The notes under the pieces are model-generated. The model made no database searches. It worked only from the letters and a program-made list of their open reading frames with translations, and was not told the DNA's origin. From Methylophilus sp. 13 (GTDB taxonomy: Bacteria > Pseudomonadota > Gammaproteobacteria > Burkholderiales > Methylophilaceae): a DNA stretch of 64,000 nt. The translations under genes and the position numbers were made by a program. The stretch spans positions 434,001-498,000 of the forward strand of contig NZ_JADKYR010000001.1 of NCBI RefSeq assembly GCF_015354335.1, read 5' to 3'. Shown piece by piece: positions 1 through 7,383 of the stretch (position 1 is the first letter of the stretch; each line of letters starts with the position of its first letter).

Positions 1-247
1 TAAAATAACGCCCGGAAAAAGGACGCTGGTATGCCGCCGTCATCACATGCGGGGCCAAGACCAATTGCCCGTGCGCATTCACTGTAACACCGGCGAGCAC
101 CCCTTCTGCTTCTTGCTGCATTCGCGCCGTCATCTGCGACTGGATCAGGTGATCTATGGTAAACGTCACCACCGCCCATTGCAGCGTCAGCAGCCCCACC
201 AGACTGAGCGTCAACCCTAGCGACAATTGCGTGCGTAAAGACTTCAT
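1..247 (-). CDS. Sensor histidine kinase, N-terminal part (cut by window edge)
   Basis: Reading leftward from an ATG at 247 gives a protein starting MKSLRTQLSLGLTLSLVGLL, a short cytoplasmic tail followed by one transmembrane helix and then periplasmic sequence, which is the usual beginning of an OmpR-partner sensor kinase. The start overlaps the stop of the response regulator gene in an ATGA arrangement, so the two are translationally coupled. The HAMP, HisKA and ATPase domains lie outside the window, so the kinase call rests on the N-terminal topology and on the operon position. Likely role: membrane sensor for the regulator encoded just upstream. Confidence 0.75.
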   Translation of the reverse strand, partial: MKSLRTQLSLGLTLSLVGLLTLQWAVVTFTIDHLIQSQMTARMQQEAEGVLAGVTVNAHGQLVLAPHVMTAAYQRPFSGRYF

Positions 248-909
248 GCTGCCTGCACGATCAACACATAGCCCTGACCGCGCCGGGTCTGGATACGCTC
301 AGCGCCGATCTTGTGCCGCAAGCGGTTCACATAGACTTCGATCACATTACTGTCCTTGTCTGCATCATATGCGTACACGTGTTCGGTGAGCTCGGTTTTA
401 GAAAAAATACGCCCGGGATGCAGCATCAGATACCGTAACAGCCTGAACTCGGTGCCCGTCAACACGTGCGCGCGCTGCGCTTGCCACACCATTTGCGTTT
501 GCTCATCCAAACGCAGATCGTCTACCACCAACTCACCACTGACCACCCCCACCGTGCGTTTATGCACGGCCGCCAATCTGGCAATTAGCTCCTGCAAGTG
601 AAAGGGCTTGGTCACATAGTCATCGGCGCCCACATGAAAGGCTTCGACTTTCTCCTGCCAGCTGCTACGCGCGGTCAGGACAATCACCGGCAACGCCAGC
701 CCCTTGCGCCGCCACTCGGCCAGAATGTCCAGACCCGGACGGTCCGGCAAGCCCAAATCCAGAATCGCCAGATCATAAGGTTCCAGGCTACCCTGTATCG
801 CAGCCTCAACGCCCGCTTGCAACCAATCGCAAGCGTAGCCCGCCTGTGCAAGTGACAGCTGCAGCTGCGCGCCCAACAAGGCATCATCTTCTACTAACAG
901 CAACCGCAT
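244..909 (-). CDS. OmpR/PhoB-family response regulator
   Basis: 221 residues. The receiver domain occupies about residues 1-115, with acidic residues VEDD at 6-9, phospho-acceptor Asp51 (LAILDLGLPD) and Lys in VTKPF. A winged-helix DNA-binding domain follows (about 125-220, ending RRGQGYVL). The ATG at 909 begins MRLLLVEDDAL, the canonical family start, and shares one base with the stop of the upstream PepSY gene (TGATG). The stop overlaps the kinase start. It resembles the QseB/PmrA group. In this three-gene operon it probably controls an envelope or metal response, but the signal cannot be read from the sequence. Confidence 0.93.
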   Translation of the reverse strand: MRLLLVEDDALLGAQLQLSLAQAGYACDWLQAGVEAAIQGSLEPYDLAILDLGLPDRPGLDILAEWRRKGLALPVIVLTARSSWQEKVEAFHVGADDYVTKPFHLQELIARLAAVHKRTVGVVSGELVVDDLRLDEQTQMVWQAQRAHVLTGTEFRLLRYLMLHPGRIFSKTELTEHVYAYDADKDSNVIEVYVNRLRHKIGAERIQTRRGQGYVLIVQAA

Positions 910-1235
910 CAGTCGTCCTGCTCCATTTTTAGCAGCTGCCCGGTCTTGGCGTCCAGTTTCAGCTCCCACACCTGGCTACCCGCATCCAGTATGTCGATCT
1001 CATACACGTAGCGGCCATGTTTCTTCTCCAGCTCAACCTCGAGAATTTCACCGGGTTTGTAAGCTCTGGCTTTTTGAGAGATTTTTTCCAGGCTCAGAAT
1101 TTCACCTTTGGCAGACAATCGGCCGGCATTATCAGGGCTTTCCCCTGAATCGGCCTGCGGCAAGCAGGCTAATGTAGTGCTCATGATCAAAAGCGCGAGA
1201 AGTACTCTCCTGGCGCGACGGGGCATCCCAACCAT
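909..1235 (-). CDS. Secreted PepSY-domain protein
   Basis: 108 residues. An N-terminal signal sequence (arginine-rich start, then hydrophobic LLALLIMSTTLACLP) could be a lipoprotein signal with Cys24. One PepSY domain covers about residues 40-106 (KGEILSLEKI ... YVYEIDILDAGSQVWELKLDAKTG). PepSY proteins are periplasmic modulators and are often the first gene in operons with a two-component system, as here. It abuts the response regulator (one shared base). An alternative start is Met4. Role in signal input to the kinase is inference. Confidence 0.82.
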   Translation of the reverse strand: MVGMPRRARRVLLALLIMSTTLACLPQADSGESPDNAGRLSAKGEILSLEKISQKARAYKPGEILEVELEKKHGRYVYEIDILDAGSQVWELKLDAKTGQLLKMEQDD

Positions 1236-1381
1236 GCTTATCCAACTCCTGCAACAGAGGCTATGCCCAAAAGTTTAACAGCATTCATCTTAAACCAAGC
1301 TTAAATTGGGCCATGACCTGGCTGCATGGCCACCGACGACGGATTATTTCAAAACCCGCCCTTTAAAAAGCCGGTTGCAGC

Positions 1382-1387
1382 TACAAT
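1382..1387 (+). promoter_or_regulatory. Candidate -10 box for ribA
   Basis: TACAAT lies 37 bases before the ATG at 1424. If this is the -10 element, transcription would begin near 1394, where an in-frame TTG stands, so the ATG at 1424 is the more plausible translation start. No convincing -35 box is seen. Confidence 0.35.
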
Positions 1388-1423
1388 ATTGATTTGGCAC
1401 ACATCTCCAACGCCCAACGCATC

Positions 1424-2029
1424 ATGCAATTTTTATCTCACAGCTCCACCGCCCGCTTACCTACCCAGTTTGGCGAGTTTGATATCCATGTCTTTACCGA
1501 TAGCCGCAATGGCCTCGAACATGTTGCGCTGGCCTGTGGCAACCTGCAAGGCGCGCAGTCGCCCTTGGTCAGAGTGCATTCGGAATGTTTAACTGGCGAT
1601 GTGTTTGGCTCAACACGCTGTGATTGTGGTGAACAGTTGCACCACGCGCAACGCCTGATCCAGCAAACCGGCCTGGGTCTGATCCTGTATTTAAAAAACC
1701 ACGAAGGCCGCGGCATTGGCCTCAATAACAAAATGCGCGCCTATGCGCTGCAAGACCAAGGCCTGGATACCGTAGAGGCCAATATCGCCCTCGGGCTGCC
1801 GGTGGATGCCCGCACCTACGAAGCGGCCGCTGAGATGCTGCAACACTTTGAGATCAACACGATCCAGCTACTTTCCAATAATCAGGAAAAACGCACGGCC
1901 TTGCAATCGCTAGGCATCAGCGTTGCGCAGCAAGTGCCATTGCTCACGCCGCCTACGCCTGACAATCTGAAGTACCTGCAAACCAAGGTCAACAAGTTAG
2001 GGCATTTACTGCCAGATTTACCTGCTTAA
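1424..2029 (+). CDS. ribA: GTP cyclohydrolase II (riboflavin biosynthesis)
   Basis: 201 residues, the size of Escherichia coli RibA. It opens the imidazole ring of GTP, the first step of the pyrimidine branch of riboflavin synthesis. The zinc ligands Cys55, Cys66 and Cys68 are present (GSTRCDCGEQL), as are the GTP-binding region VRVHSECLTGDVFG and the catalytic stretch NHEGRGIGL. It is a stand-alone RibA, not fused to RibB. I chose the ATG at 1424 because the protein then begins like E. coli RibA (...ARLPT.FG). A TTG at 1394 in frame would add ten residues. No clear Shine-Dalgarno precedes either start. Confidence 0.94.
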   Translation: MQFLSHSSTARLPTQFGEFDIHVFTDSRNGLEHVALACGNLQGAQSPLVRVHSECLTGDVFGSTRCDCGEQLHHAQRLIQQTGLGLILYLKNHEGRGIGLNNKMRAYALQDQGLDTVEANIALGLPVDARTYEAAAEMLQHFEINTIQLLSNNQEKRTALQSLGISVAQQVPLLTPPTPDNLKYLQTKVNKLGHLLPDLPA

Positions 2030-2124
2030 AGGCAACCCGCTTCATTGCCCCCTATCTACCGCCCTTCTTCCCAGCATTTGCCGACCCCGGCAACGCCTGT
2101 TTCAGTCTTAAACGCTTATTCAAT

Positions 2125-2160
2125 CCGCATGCGGCCTGCCTTTGTCAGGGCACGCTGACA
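2125..2160 (+). promoter_or_regulatory. Palindrome and inverted repeat, possible enhancer-binding sites
   Basis: CCGCATGCGG at 2125-2134 is a perfect palindrome. TGTCAG at 2143-2148 and CTGACA at 2155-2160 form an inverted repeat with a 6-base spacer. Both lie roughly 80-110 bases upstream of the sigma-54 element at 2237, the distance typical of upstream activating sites for NtrC-family activators. Assignment to an SfnR-like activator is inference. Confidence 0.5.
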
Positions 2161-2236
2161 GCAAGCTGCTTTTCAAAAAGCATGTCATCCATACGCAAAA
2201 AAATTATAAGTCTTTGTTTTTAATAAAATCTTACCC

Positions 2237-2252
2237 TGGCACACTTTCTGCA
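2237..2252 (+). promoter_or_regulatory. Sigma-54 promoter for ompW-sfnB
   Basis: TGGCACACTTTCTGCA matches the sigma-54 consensus (TGGCAC, five bases, TTGCW): GG and GC are present at the required spacing, and the hexamer TGGCAC is exact. A transcript would begin near 2264, leaving a leader of about 80 bases. Sulfone and sulfur-scavenging sfn genes in Pseudomonas are known to be sigma-54 dependent through SfnR, which fits the downstream sfnB. Confidence 0.72.
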
Positions 2253-2341
2253 AAGGATCGTTAAGCTAGGTCACCTTCTTGACGTACGAGTGGTGCATTA
2301 CCTGCATGACAGCCGACTTGAAAACCAGAAGGAGTTTTATC

Positions 2342-2974
2342 TTGAAACATGCATTTCCATTCTTTACCCATTCCCCTTTGATCGCCATCGGCCTCTCTCT
2401 GTCGATGATTACTGCCACCGTGCACGCGGACACAGACCTGTCGCCATGGCAATTACGTGCGGGGATTTCATTGATTGATCCTCAATCCCACAATGGCCGT
2501 ATTATCCAAAACACCGCTGCTGTGACGGTGGATAGTCAAACCGGCCCGACCTTCAATATTGGCTACTACTTGACGCCGCACTGGGCAATCGATCTGTTGG
2601 GCGGACTCGCCTTCAAGCACCAGATCAACGTCAATGGTGAGCGTGCTGGCTCCACCAAACATTTGCCGCCCATCCTCAGCCTGCAATACCACTTCCGGCC
2701 AGAAGCGACCATACGGCCATTTGTTGGGCTCGGCATCAACTACACACGTTTTCTTGATGAAAAACTCGATAGCGGCGCCAAACTGTCACTCGGCAGCTCC
2801 TGGGGGCCCGCAGTGCAAGCGGGGGTAGATATTGCCATTGACGAGCATTGGTCTGTGGGCGGTGATATCCGCTATGCACGCATTGATACGCGCACAGAAA
2901 TCAATGGCGCCAATGTTGGCAAAGTGGAGATCAACCCCACGGTTTACAGCCTTACTGTCGGCTATCGCTTTTAA
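2342..2974 (+). CDS. ompW: OmpW-family outer membrane protein
   Basis: 210 residues from a TTG start preceded by AAGGAG at a good distance. The signal peptide runs to about residue 29 (...ITATVHA). The rest is a small eight-strand barrel of OmpW type: LRAGISLIDP near the mature start, GYYLTPHWAIDLLGG in the middle, and a C-terminal aromatic end (SLTVGYRF) for barrel assembly. OmpW proteins let small hydrophobic solutes cross the outer membrane. It sits 21 bases before sfnB and probably shares its sigma-54 promoter, suggesting uptake of an organosulfur compound. The substrate is inference. Confidence 0.9.
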   Translation: MKHAFPFFTHSPLIAIGLSLSMITATVHADTDLSPWQLRAGISLIDPQSHNGRIIQNTAAVTVDSQTGPTFNIGYYLTPHWAIDLLGGLAFKHQINVNGERAGSTKHLPPILSLQYHFRPEATIRPFVGLGINYTRFLDEKLDSGAKLSLGSSWGPAVQAGVDIAIDEHWSVGGDIRYARIDTRTEINGANVGKVEINPTVYSLTVGYRF

Positions 2975-2995
2975 TCTCACGTGAAAGGAACCCTC

Positions 2996-4225
2996 ATGAG
3001 TCAATCCAATACATTTGCCATACCAGCATTAGACACTCTCCCGGCGGCACACCGCATTCGCAGTGACGAAGAGGCGATTGCCGTTGCAAAACAGTTAGCA
3101 GAGACCTTTGCCAAGGAAGCCTCTGCGCGCGACCGAGAGCGCCGTTTACCAGTGGCCGAACTGGACGCATATTCGCAAAGCGGCCTGTGGGCTATCACCA
3201 TCCCCAAAGCCTACGGCGGCGCGGGCGTCTCTTATCGCACCTTGGGCGAAGTGATAAAAATTATTTCTGCGGCGGACCCTTCACTGGGCCAATTACCGCA
3301 AAACCATTTTGTCATTATCGAGCATCTGATCCTGGATGCCAGCGAGAGCCAGAAGCAGTTCTTTTTTGAGCTGGTGCTCAAAGGCGCCCGCTTTGGCAAT
3401 GCCTTCTCAGAAAAAGGCAGCCGCACGGTGGTCGAGTTTGCCACCCGCATCACCCCGCATGGCGAAGGTTTTGTCGTCAATGGCACCAAGTTTTTTGCCA
3501 CTGGCGCCTTGCTCGCCCACTGGATTCCAATTGTGGCGGCCACAGAAGAAGGTCTGCCTTATCTGGCACTGGCCAAACAAGGTACCCCTGGGCTGACAGT
3601 GATCAATGACTGGTCCAGCTTTGGTCAACGCACCACCGCCAGCGGAACCGTGGTGATTGAAGCCGTACAAGTGCCTGCAGAACATGTGGTGCCAATTTAC
3701 CAAGCCTTTGCCCGCCCGACCATCGCCGGACCCAGCTCACAGTTTATTCAGGCAGCCGTCGATGCAGGCATTGCCGCAGGCACCATAGCCGCGACGCTGG
3801 ACTATGTGAAGCAGTCCGCGCGGCCATGGATAGATGCCAAGGATATCCAGCATGCCAGCGATGACCCCTACACCATCCAGCAAATTGGCGACCTGGAATT
3901 GCGCTTGCACGCAGCAGAAGCCTTGCTGGACCGCGCCGCCGAGGCCTTGACACTGGCAGCGAAAGAAGCCAACGAAACCACGGTGGCAGCGGCCTCCATT
4001 GCCGTGGCAGAAGCCAAAGTATTGACCACCGAAATCGCGCTATTAGCCGGCAACAAACTGTTTGAGCTCAGCGGCACGCGTTCTACGCTCGAAGAACTCA
4101 ATCTCGACCGTCACTGGCGCAATGCACGCACGCATACCCTGCATGATCCGGTCCGCTGGAAGTTTCACGCCATTGGCAACTACTACCTCAACAAAGTGAA
4201 TCCGCCACGTCACCCGTGGTTATAA
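2996..4225 (+). CDS. sfnB: SfnB-family sulfur-acquisition oxidoreductase (acyl-CoA dehydrogenase fold)
   Basis: 409 residues. The acyl-CoA dehydrogenase/DszC-like flavin fold is visible throughout: helical N-terminal domain (LPVAELDAYSQSGLWAITIP), middle beta domain (GKFF-like NGTKFFATGALLAHWIPI, PYLAL), and C-terminal helical domain ending NYYLNKVNPPRHPWL, a hallmark of the SfnB/DszC group rather than true acyl-CoA dehydrogenases. These enzymes are reduced-flavin-dependent oxygenases used in scavenging sulfur from organosulfur compounds such as sulfones. The ATG at 2996 follows AAAGGA. A GTG at 2981 is an unlikely alternative. It is followed by a hairpin and then metY. Confidence 0.87.
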   Translation: MSQSNTFAIPALDTLPAAHRIRSDEEAIAVAKQLAETFAKEASARDRERRLPVAELDAYSQSGLWAITIPKAYGGAGVSYRTLGEVIKIISAADPSLGQLPQNHFVIIEHLILDASESQKQFFFELVLKGARFGNAFSEKGSRTVVEFATRITPHGEGFVVNGTKFFATGALLAHWIPIVAATEEGLPYLALAKQGTPGLTVINDWSSFGQRTTASGTVVIEAVQVPAEHVVPIYQAFARPTIAGPSSQFIQAAVDAGIAAGTIAATLDYVKQSARPWIDAKDIQHASDDPYTIQQIGDLELRLHAAEALLDRAAEALTLAAKEANETTVAAASIAVAEAKVLTTEIALLAGNKLFELSGTRSTLEELNLDRHWRNARTHTLHDPVRWKFHAIGNYYLNKVNPPRHPWL

Positions 4226-4241
4226 GCATGTAAGCAAATGA

Positions 4242-4273
4242 TATAACCCCGGCCGCGCACCGGGGTTATACTT
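4242..4273 (+). terminator. Hairpin terminator after sfnB
   Basis: An 11-bp perfect stem (TATAACCCCGG at 4242-4252 with CCGGGGTTATA at 4260-4270) and a 7-base loop, followed only by CTTT, so termination may be partial. Confidence 0.65.
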
Positions 4274-4319
4274 TAATACCAATATAATAAATTCAAATAA
4301 TTAATAAAGGAGTTGAGCG

Positions 4320-5591
4320 ATGAAACAAGAAACCCTTTCCATTCACGGCGGCTATCACCCGGACCCCACCACCAAGGCGGTTGCGGTGCCCATTTACCAA
4401 ACCACCTCTTACGCCTTTGACAATACCCAACATGGCGCTGACCTGTTTGACCTCAAGGTACAAGGCAATATTTATACGCGCATCATGAACCCGACTACCG
4501 CCGTGCTAGAGGAGCGCCTGGCACAACTGGAAGGCGGCATTGGCGCGCTGGCATTGGCGTCTGGCATGGCCGCGATTACCTACGCGATTCAAACCATTGC
4601 CGAGGCAGGCGATAATATTGTGTCCGTCTCAACGCTGTATGGCGGCACCTATAACTTCTTTGCGCACACCTTGCCCAAGCAAGGCATAGAAGTCCGGTTT
4701 TTTGATTACCGCGATCCGGCCTCTTTAGAAAAACTCATCGACAGCCGTACCAAGCTGGTGTTTGCTGAAACCATAGGAAACCCGTTAGGCAATGTGGTCG
4801 ATCTCGCCGCCATTAGCGCGGCAGCCCATAAACACGGCGTGCCGGTGATCGTCGATAACACAGTCGCCACGCCCATTTTGTCCCGACCATTTGAGCACGG
4901 TGTGGATATTGTGGTGCACTCGCTGACCAAATATATCGGCGGCCACGGCAACTCGATTGGTGGCGTCATTGTCGATAGCGGCAAGTTCCCGTGGGCAGAA
5001 CATGCCGCCCGCTTCCCCAGCCTCAACACCCCCGACCCCAGCTACCATGGAGTCAATTACGTCGAGGCATTAGGCCCCGCCGCCTACATCGCCCGCGCCC
5101 GCGTCGTGCCTTTGCGCAATACCGGCGCCGCCATCAGCCCATTTAATAGCTTTTTGATTCTGCAAGGCCTGGAAACGCTTGCCCTTAGAATTGAGCGCCA
5201 CAGCAGCAACGCCCTCGCGGTCGCTCAATACCTCAAACAACACCCCAAAGTAAAATGGGTCAGATACGCCGGGCTTGAAGACCACCCCGACCATGCACTG
5301 GTGAAAAAATACCTCAACGGCCACGCCTCAGGCATCTTATCCTTTGGCGTGCAAGATGGTCGCGAAGGCGGCACCCGCTTTATTGACGCGCTGCAACTGT
5401 TTACACGCCTGGTCAACATCGGCGATGCAAAAAGTCTCGCTTGCCACCCAGCCACCACTACCCACCGTCAGCTTAATGCTGAGGAATTGGCACGCGCTGG
5501 CGTAAGTGAAGATATGGTCAGGTTATCAGTCGGCATTGAGCATATCGATGATTTGATTGCAGATTTGGAGCAGGCATTGGCGAAAGTTTAA
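4320..5591 (+). CDS. metY: O-acetylhomoserine sulfhydrylase (aminocarboxypropyltransferase)
   Basis: 423 residues, PLP-dependent Cys/Met metabolism family. It joins sulfide to O-acetylhomoserine to make homocysteine for methionine. The opening KQETLSIHGGYHPDPTT.A and the region YTRIMNPTTAVLEERLA.LEGG are typical. The PLP-binding lysine is Lys204 in VVHSLTKYIGGHG. The C-terminus carries the substrate-binding LACHPATTTH. The ATG at 4320 follows AAAGGAG. Being ~430 rather than ~390 residues favours MetY over MetB/MetZ. It stands alone between two terminators next to sfnB, linking scavenged sulfur to methionine. Confidence 0.95.
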   Translation: MKQETLSIHGGYHPDPTTKAVAVPIYQTTSYAFDNTQHGADLFDLKVQGNIYTRIMNPTTAVLEERLAQLEGGIGALALASGMAAITYAIQTIAEAGDNIVSVSTLYGGTYNFFAHTLPKQGIEVRFFDYRDPASLEKLIDSRTKLVFAETIGNPLGNVVDLAAISAAAHKHGVPVIVDNTVATPILSRPFEHGVDIVVHSLTKYIGGHGNSIGGVIVDSGKFPWAEHAARFPSLNTPDPSYHGVNYVEALGPAAYIARARVVPLRNTGAAISPFNSFLILQGLETLALRIERHSSNALAVAQYLKQHPKVKWVRYAGLEDHPDHALVKKYLNGHASGILSFGVQDGREGGTRFIDALQLFTRLVNIGDAKSLACHPATTTHRQLNAEELARAGVSEDMVRLSVGIEHIDDLIADLEQALAKV

Positions 5592-5972
5592 GGTGATCAA
5601 AAACTGGCCATGTCGGTTTTTGGCATTAAAGGCAACTATGCGAGCGCAGCAGCAATGCTGCGCTTTTTTCTTAAATTATCAGCACATAGCTGCTATCCAA
5701 CGATCGGTTATCAACAGCAATCCAATCGTGGCTGAACAGTCGCCACTGCTTTTACAAGCTAAGATTTAATATTGCATTTTTGTAAAAGCTTGATGATAAT
5801 CAGATTAAGTTTACTAATAATTAAAAGCTTTAAATAGTGCAACCAGCAGGTGTGTTCCATGCATGATATTTAAATAAAAATCATCAATAAAAACACAAAG
5901 ATATGCTAGACACTTATATAAATAATCACATACAAAATATAAGTTATACACCGATATCGGTGTCTATATTAC
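5592..5972 (+). other. AT-rich intergenic region upstream of the cassette array
   Basis: After the metY terminator, about 300 bases of markedly AT-rich DNA lead to the first cassette. No integrase gene is seen on either strand. A palindrome CCGATATCGG lies at 5951-5960. The region may hold a degenerate attI site and a cassette promoter, but I cannot define either. Confidence 0.45.
5643..5669 (+). terminator. Rho-independent terminator of metY
   Basis: A 9-bp perfect stem (AGCGCAGCA at 5643-5651, TGCTGCGCT at 5656-5664) with a GCAA tetraloop and a run of six T. Textbook terminator. Confidence 0.92.
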
Positions 5973-5979
5973 GTTAGCC
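5973..5979 (+). other. Left-boundary integron core site (GTTAGCC)
   Basis: GTTAGCC matches the integron core GTTRRRY exactly and lies two bases before the first cassette's ATG. It is the reverse complement of the inverse core (GGCTAAC) closing the same cassette, as expected. No inverse core is obvious upstream, so it may be a remnant of attI or of a degenerate attC. Confidence 0.6.
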
Positions 5980-5981
5980 AT

Positions 5982-6500
5982 ATGAACCGCTTAGCATTGA
6001 TTGTTTTCTACATTGCCTTATCGGGTATTGCAACTTGCAATGCCATCTCTGCCGAGAGCCTCAATCAAACACCAACCGTAAGGCCGGAACTAGATTCTTT
6101 AGGTCGTGAAATCGTAAAAGCCAAATGCCAAAACCCAAAGCACATTGCTATCAAACGTGTTCAAAATCGCATCGAATCTACAATCACTGACGAAATTCAA
6201 ACTATTTCATGCCCAAAAGCCAAAATAGAAATATACAAGGCTTATTATTTCAGCCCACCCAACGAATTACCGCTGAATCTAGTTATCAACAAACCACATC
6301 CGAAAATGCTGAAGCAGCTATCCATTGGTGCATCTCCCGATTCCATACGCTCTAAACTTGGTTTTCCCCTATGGGCCGACAATGACAATCTTGTCTACCA
6401 ACTCAATGAGGAAGGGCCAAGTGAAAATACAATCACCTTTACGTTTGTTCGTGGCAAAGTTTCGTCTATTACGTGGGATTGGTCAGGGGAAATTTACTAA
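5982..6500 (+). CDS. Cassette 1: secreted hypothetical protein
   Basis: 172 residues, family not recognised. An N-terminal signal peptide (about residues 1-23, LIVFYIALSGIATCNAISA) points to the periplasm. Two cysteines in the mature part (KAKCQNPKH, TISCPKAK) could form a disulfide. The C-terminal half resembles small lipoprotein-type modules (SIGASPDSIRSKLGFP ... FTFVRGKVSSITWDW), reminiscent of the SmpA/OmlA fold in which a short helix precedes a three-strand sheet; this is a weak visual resemblance. The gene starts two bases after a core site and has no evident Shine-Dalgarno, a common feature of first cassettes. Confidence 0.72.
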   Translation: MNRLALIVFYIALSGIATCNAISAESLNQTPTVRPELDSLGREIVKAKCQNPKHIAIKRVQNRIESTITDEIQTISCPKAKIEIYKAYYFSPPNELPLNLVINKPHPKMLKQLSIGASPDSIRSKLGFPLWADNDNLVYQLNEEGPSENTITFTFVRGKVSSITWDWSGEIY

Positions 6501-6501
6501 T

Positions 6502-6567
6502 GGCTAACCCATCCATCAAGCGGGACGCTGCGCTGAAGCGCACCGCCCCTTATGTCAAACGTTAGAA
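6502..6567 (+). other. attC site 1
   Basis: Inverse core GGCTAAC at 6502-6508 and forward core GTTAGAA at 6561-6567, with inner arms ATCAAGCGGG and CCCCTTATGTC that fold back on each other, and a GC-rich centre. It begins one base after the stop of cassette 1 and ends 18 bases before the ATG of cassette 2. About 66 bases long, the short class of attC. Confidence 0.83.
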
Positions 6568-6585
6568 CTGCAAAGAACACAGCCA

Positions 6586-7284
6586 ATGGAAGCTACCATT
6601 ATCACCGCAGCAATTGCCGCAGGTGCGGCCTTAGTAGGCGGCACTATTGCAGCCATCTCTTCAACATGGAACACCCGCCACAAGATAAAAGAGCTTGAGG
6701 TTTCCGCAAGCCAGAAACTACGCGAGAACTACTTGCAGAACGCTCGTGAATACACCAAAGGAATCTACGTTCCTTTGACCTTAGCTACCTCAAAGCTATG
6801 TGATGCCTTCTCAACTTTTCAACGCAATCCATCGGAGAGTGGCGCAACCGAAGTTTTCAAGCAAGCTATTGATGAGTTTCGAAATGAAGTACAACTGCTT
6901 AGGAGCCGTGGCGCGGAGGCTTTCCTCACAAACGAACTGGAGGATAGGCTTAGGTCTTTTGGTGAGTTTTTGGGCGCGTCCCGTGACTCCGCATCACTTT
7001 CTCGAAAAGCGGAAATTGGGTTTCGTATTGGTTTTGGAGGACTCAGTTGGGCGGAGACGAGTGACGTTACCTTAACCGGGCGCTCCGCCGTGTGGTGGCG
7101 TAGTCCTCGTATGTCGCTAAGCCTTCTTGGGGTGGGTGTTACATACGAAGCGATTGTCGTTCAATCTGCACCTGTAGATTCCGTTGAGTTCTTGACAAGA
7201 TTCGTCGCTGACACTGGGGAAATTCGATATCTGATTAAGGAAGTTACCCTAGGCGGAAAACCGAGAGAGCAATCCACAAAGTGA
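6586..7284 (+). CDS. Cassette 2: membrane-anchored hypothetical protein
   Basis: 232 residues, family not recognised. One N-terminal transmembrane segment (about residues 5-24, ITAAIAAGAALVGGTIAAIS) is followed by a charged helical region likely to form a coiled coil (KIKELEVSASQKLRENYLQNAREYTKG), then a soluble domain ending with a short beta-rich part. The topology suggests a single-pass inner-membrane protein with a cytoplasmic domain. Such N-anchored helical proteins occur in cassettes of unknown role. It is bounded by attC sites on both sides and carries no promoter of its own that I can see. Confidence 0.72.
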   Translation: MEATIITAAIAAGAALVGGTIAAISSTWNTRHKIKELEVSASQKLRENYLQNAREYTKGIYVPLTLATSKLCDAFSTFQRNPSESGATEVFKQAIDEFRNEVQLLRSRGAEAFLTNELEDRLRSFGEFLGASRDSASLSRKAEIGFRIGFGGLSWAETSDVTLTGRSAVWWRSPRMSLSLLGVGVTYEAIVVQSAPVDSVEFLTRFVADTGEIRYLIKEVTLGGKPREQSTK

Positions 7285-7291
7285 ACGACAG

Positions 7292-7378
7292 CTCTAACCC
7301 GGCGCTCAACTTCGCTCCTTTCAGTCGCTGGACGCTGCGCGATAAAGCCGCGCAGCGCCGGTTAGCTCTACGTTAGGC
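7292..7378 (+). other. attC site 2
   Basis: Inverse core CTCTAAC at 7292-7298 and an exact forward core GTTAGGC at 7372-7378. The inner arms CCCGGCGCT and AGCGCCGGTTAG are complementary, giving a long imperfect hairpin of the type common in Xanthomonas and Pseudomonas integrons. It differs in family from attC 1 and 3, which suggests the cassettes came from different sources. Confidence 0.86.
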
Positions 7379-7383
7379 TTCCC

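Larger units (their letters stand above)
2030..2341 (+). other. Intergenic regulatory region before ompW
   Basis: No gene seen. The region holds a perfect 10-bp palindrome, a 6+6 inverted repeat and a sigma-54 promoter (all listed separately), followed by a leader of about 80 bases that ends in a strong ribosome-binding site before the TTG at 2342. Confidence 0.6.

Noticed and set aside
1394-1423. Upstream TTG start for ribA
   Set aside because: It would add ten residues absent from known RibA proteins and would place the start on the probable transcription start.
5592-5972. Search for an integrase upstream of the cassette array
   Set aside because: No long open frame exists here on either strand; only short AT-rich frames without any tyrosine recombinase signature.
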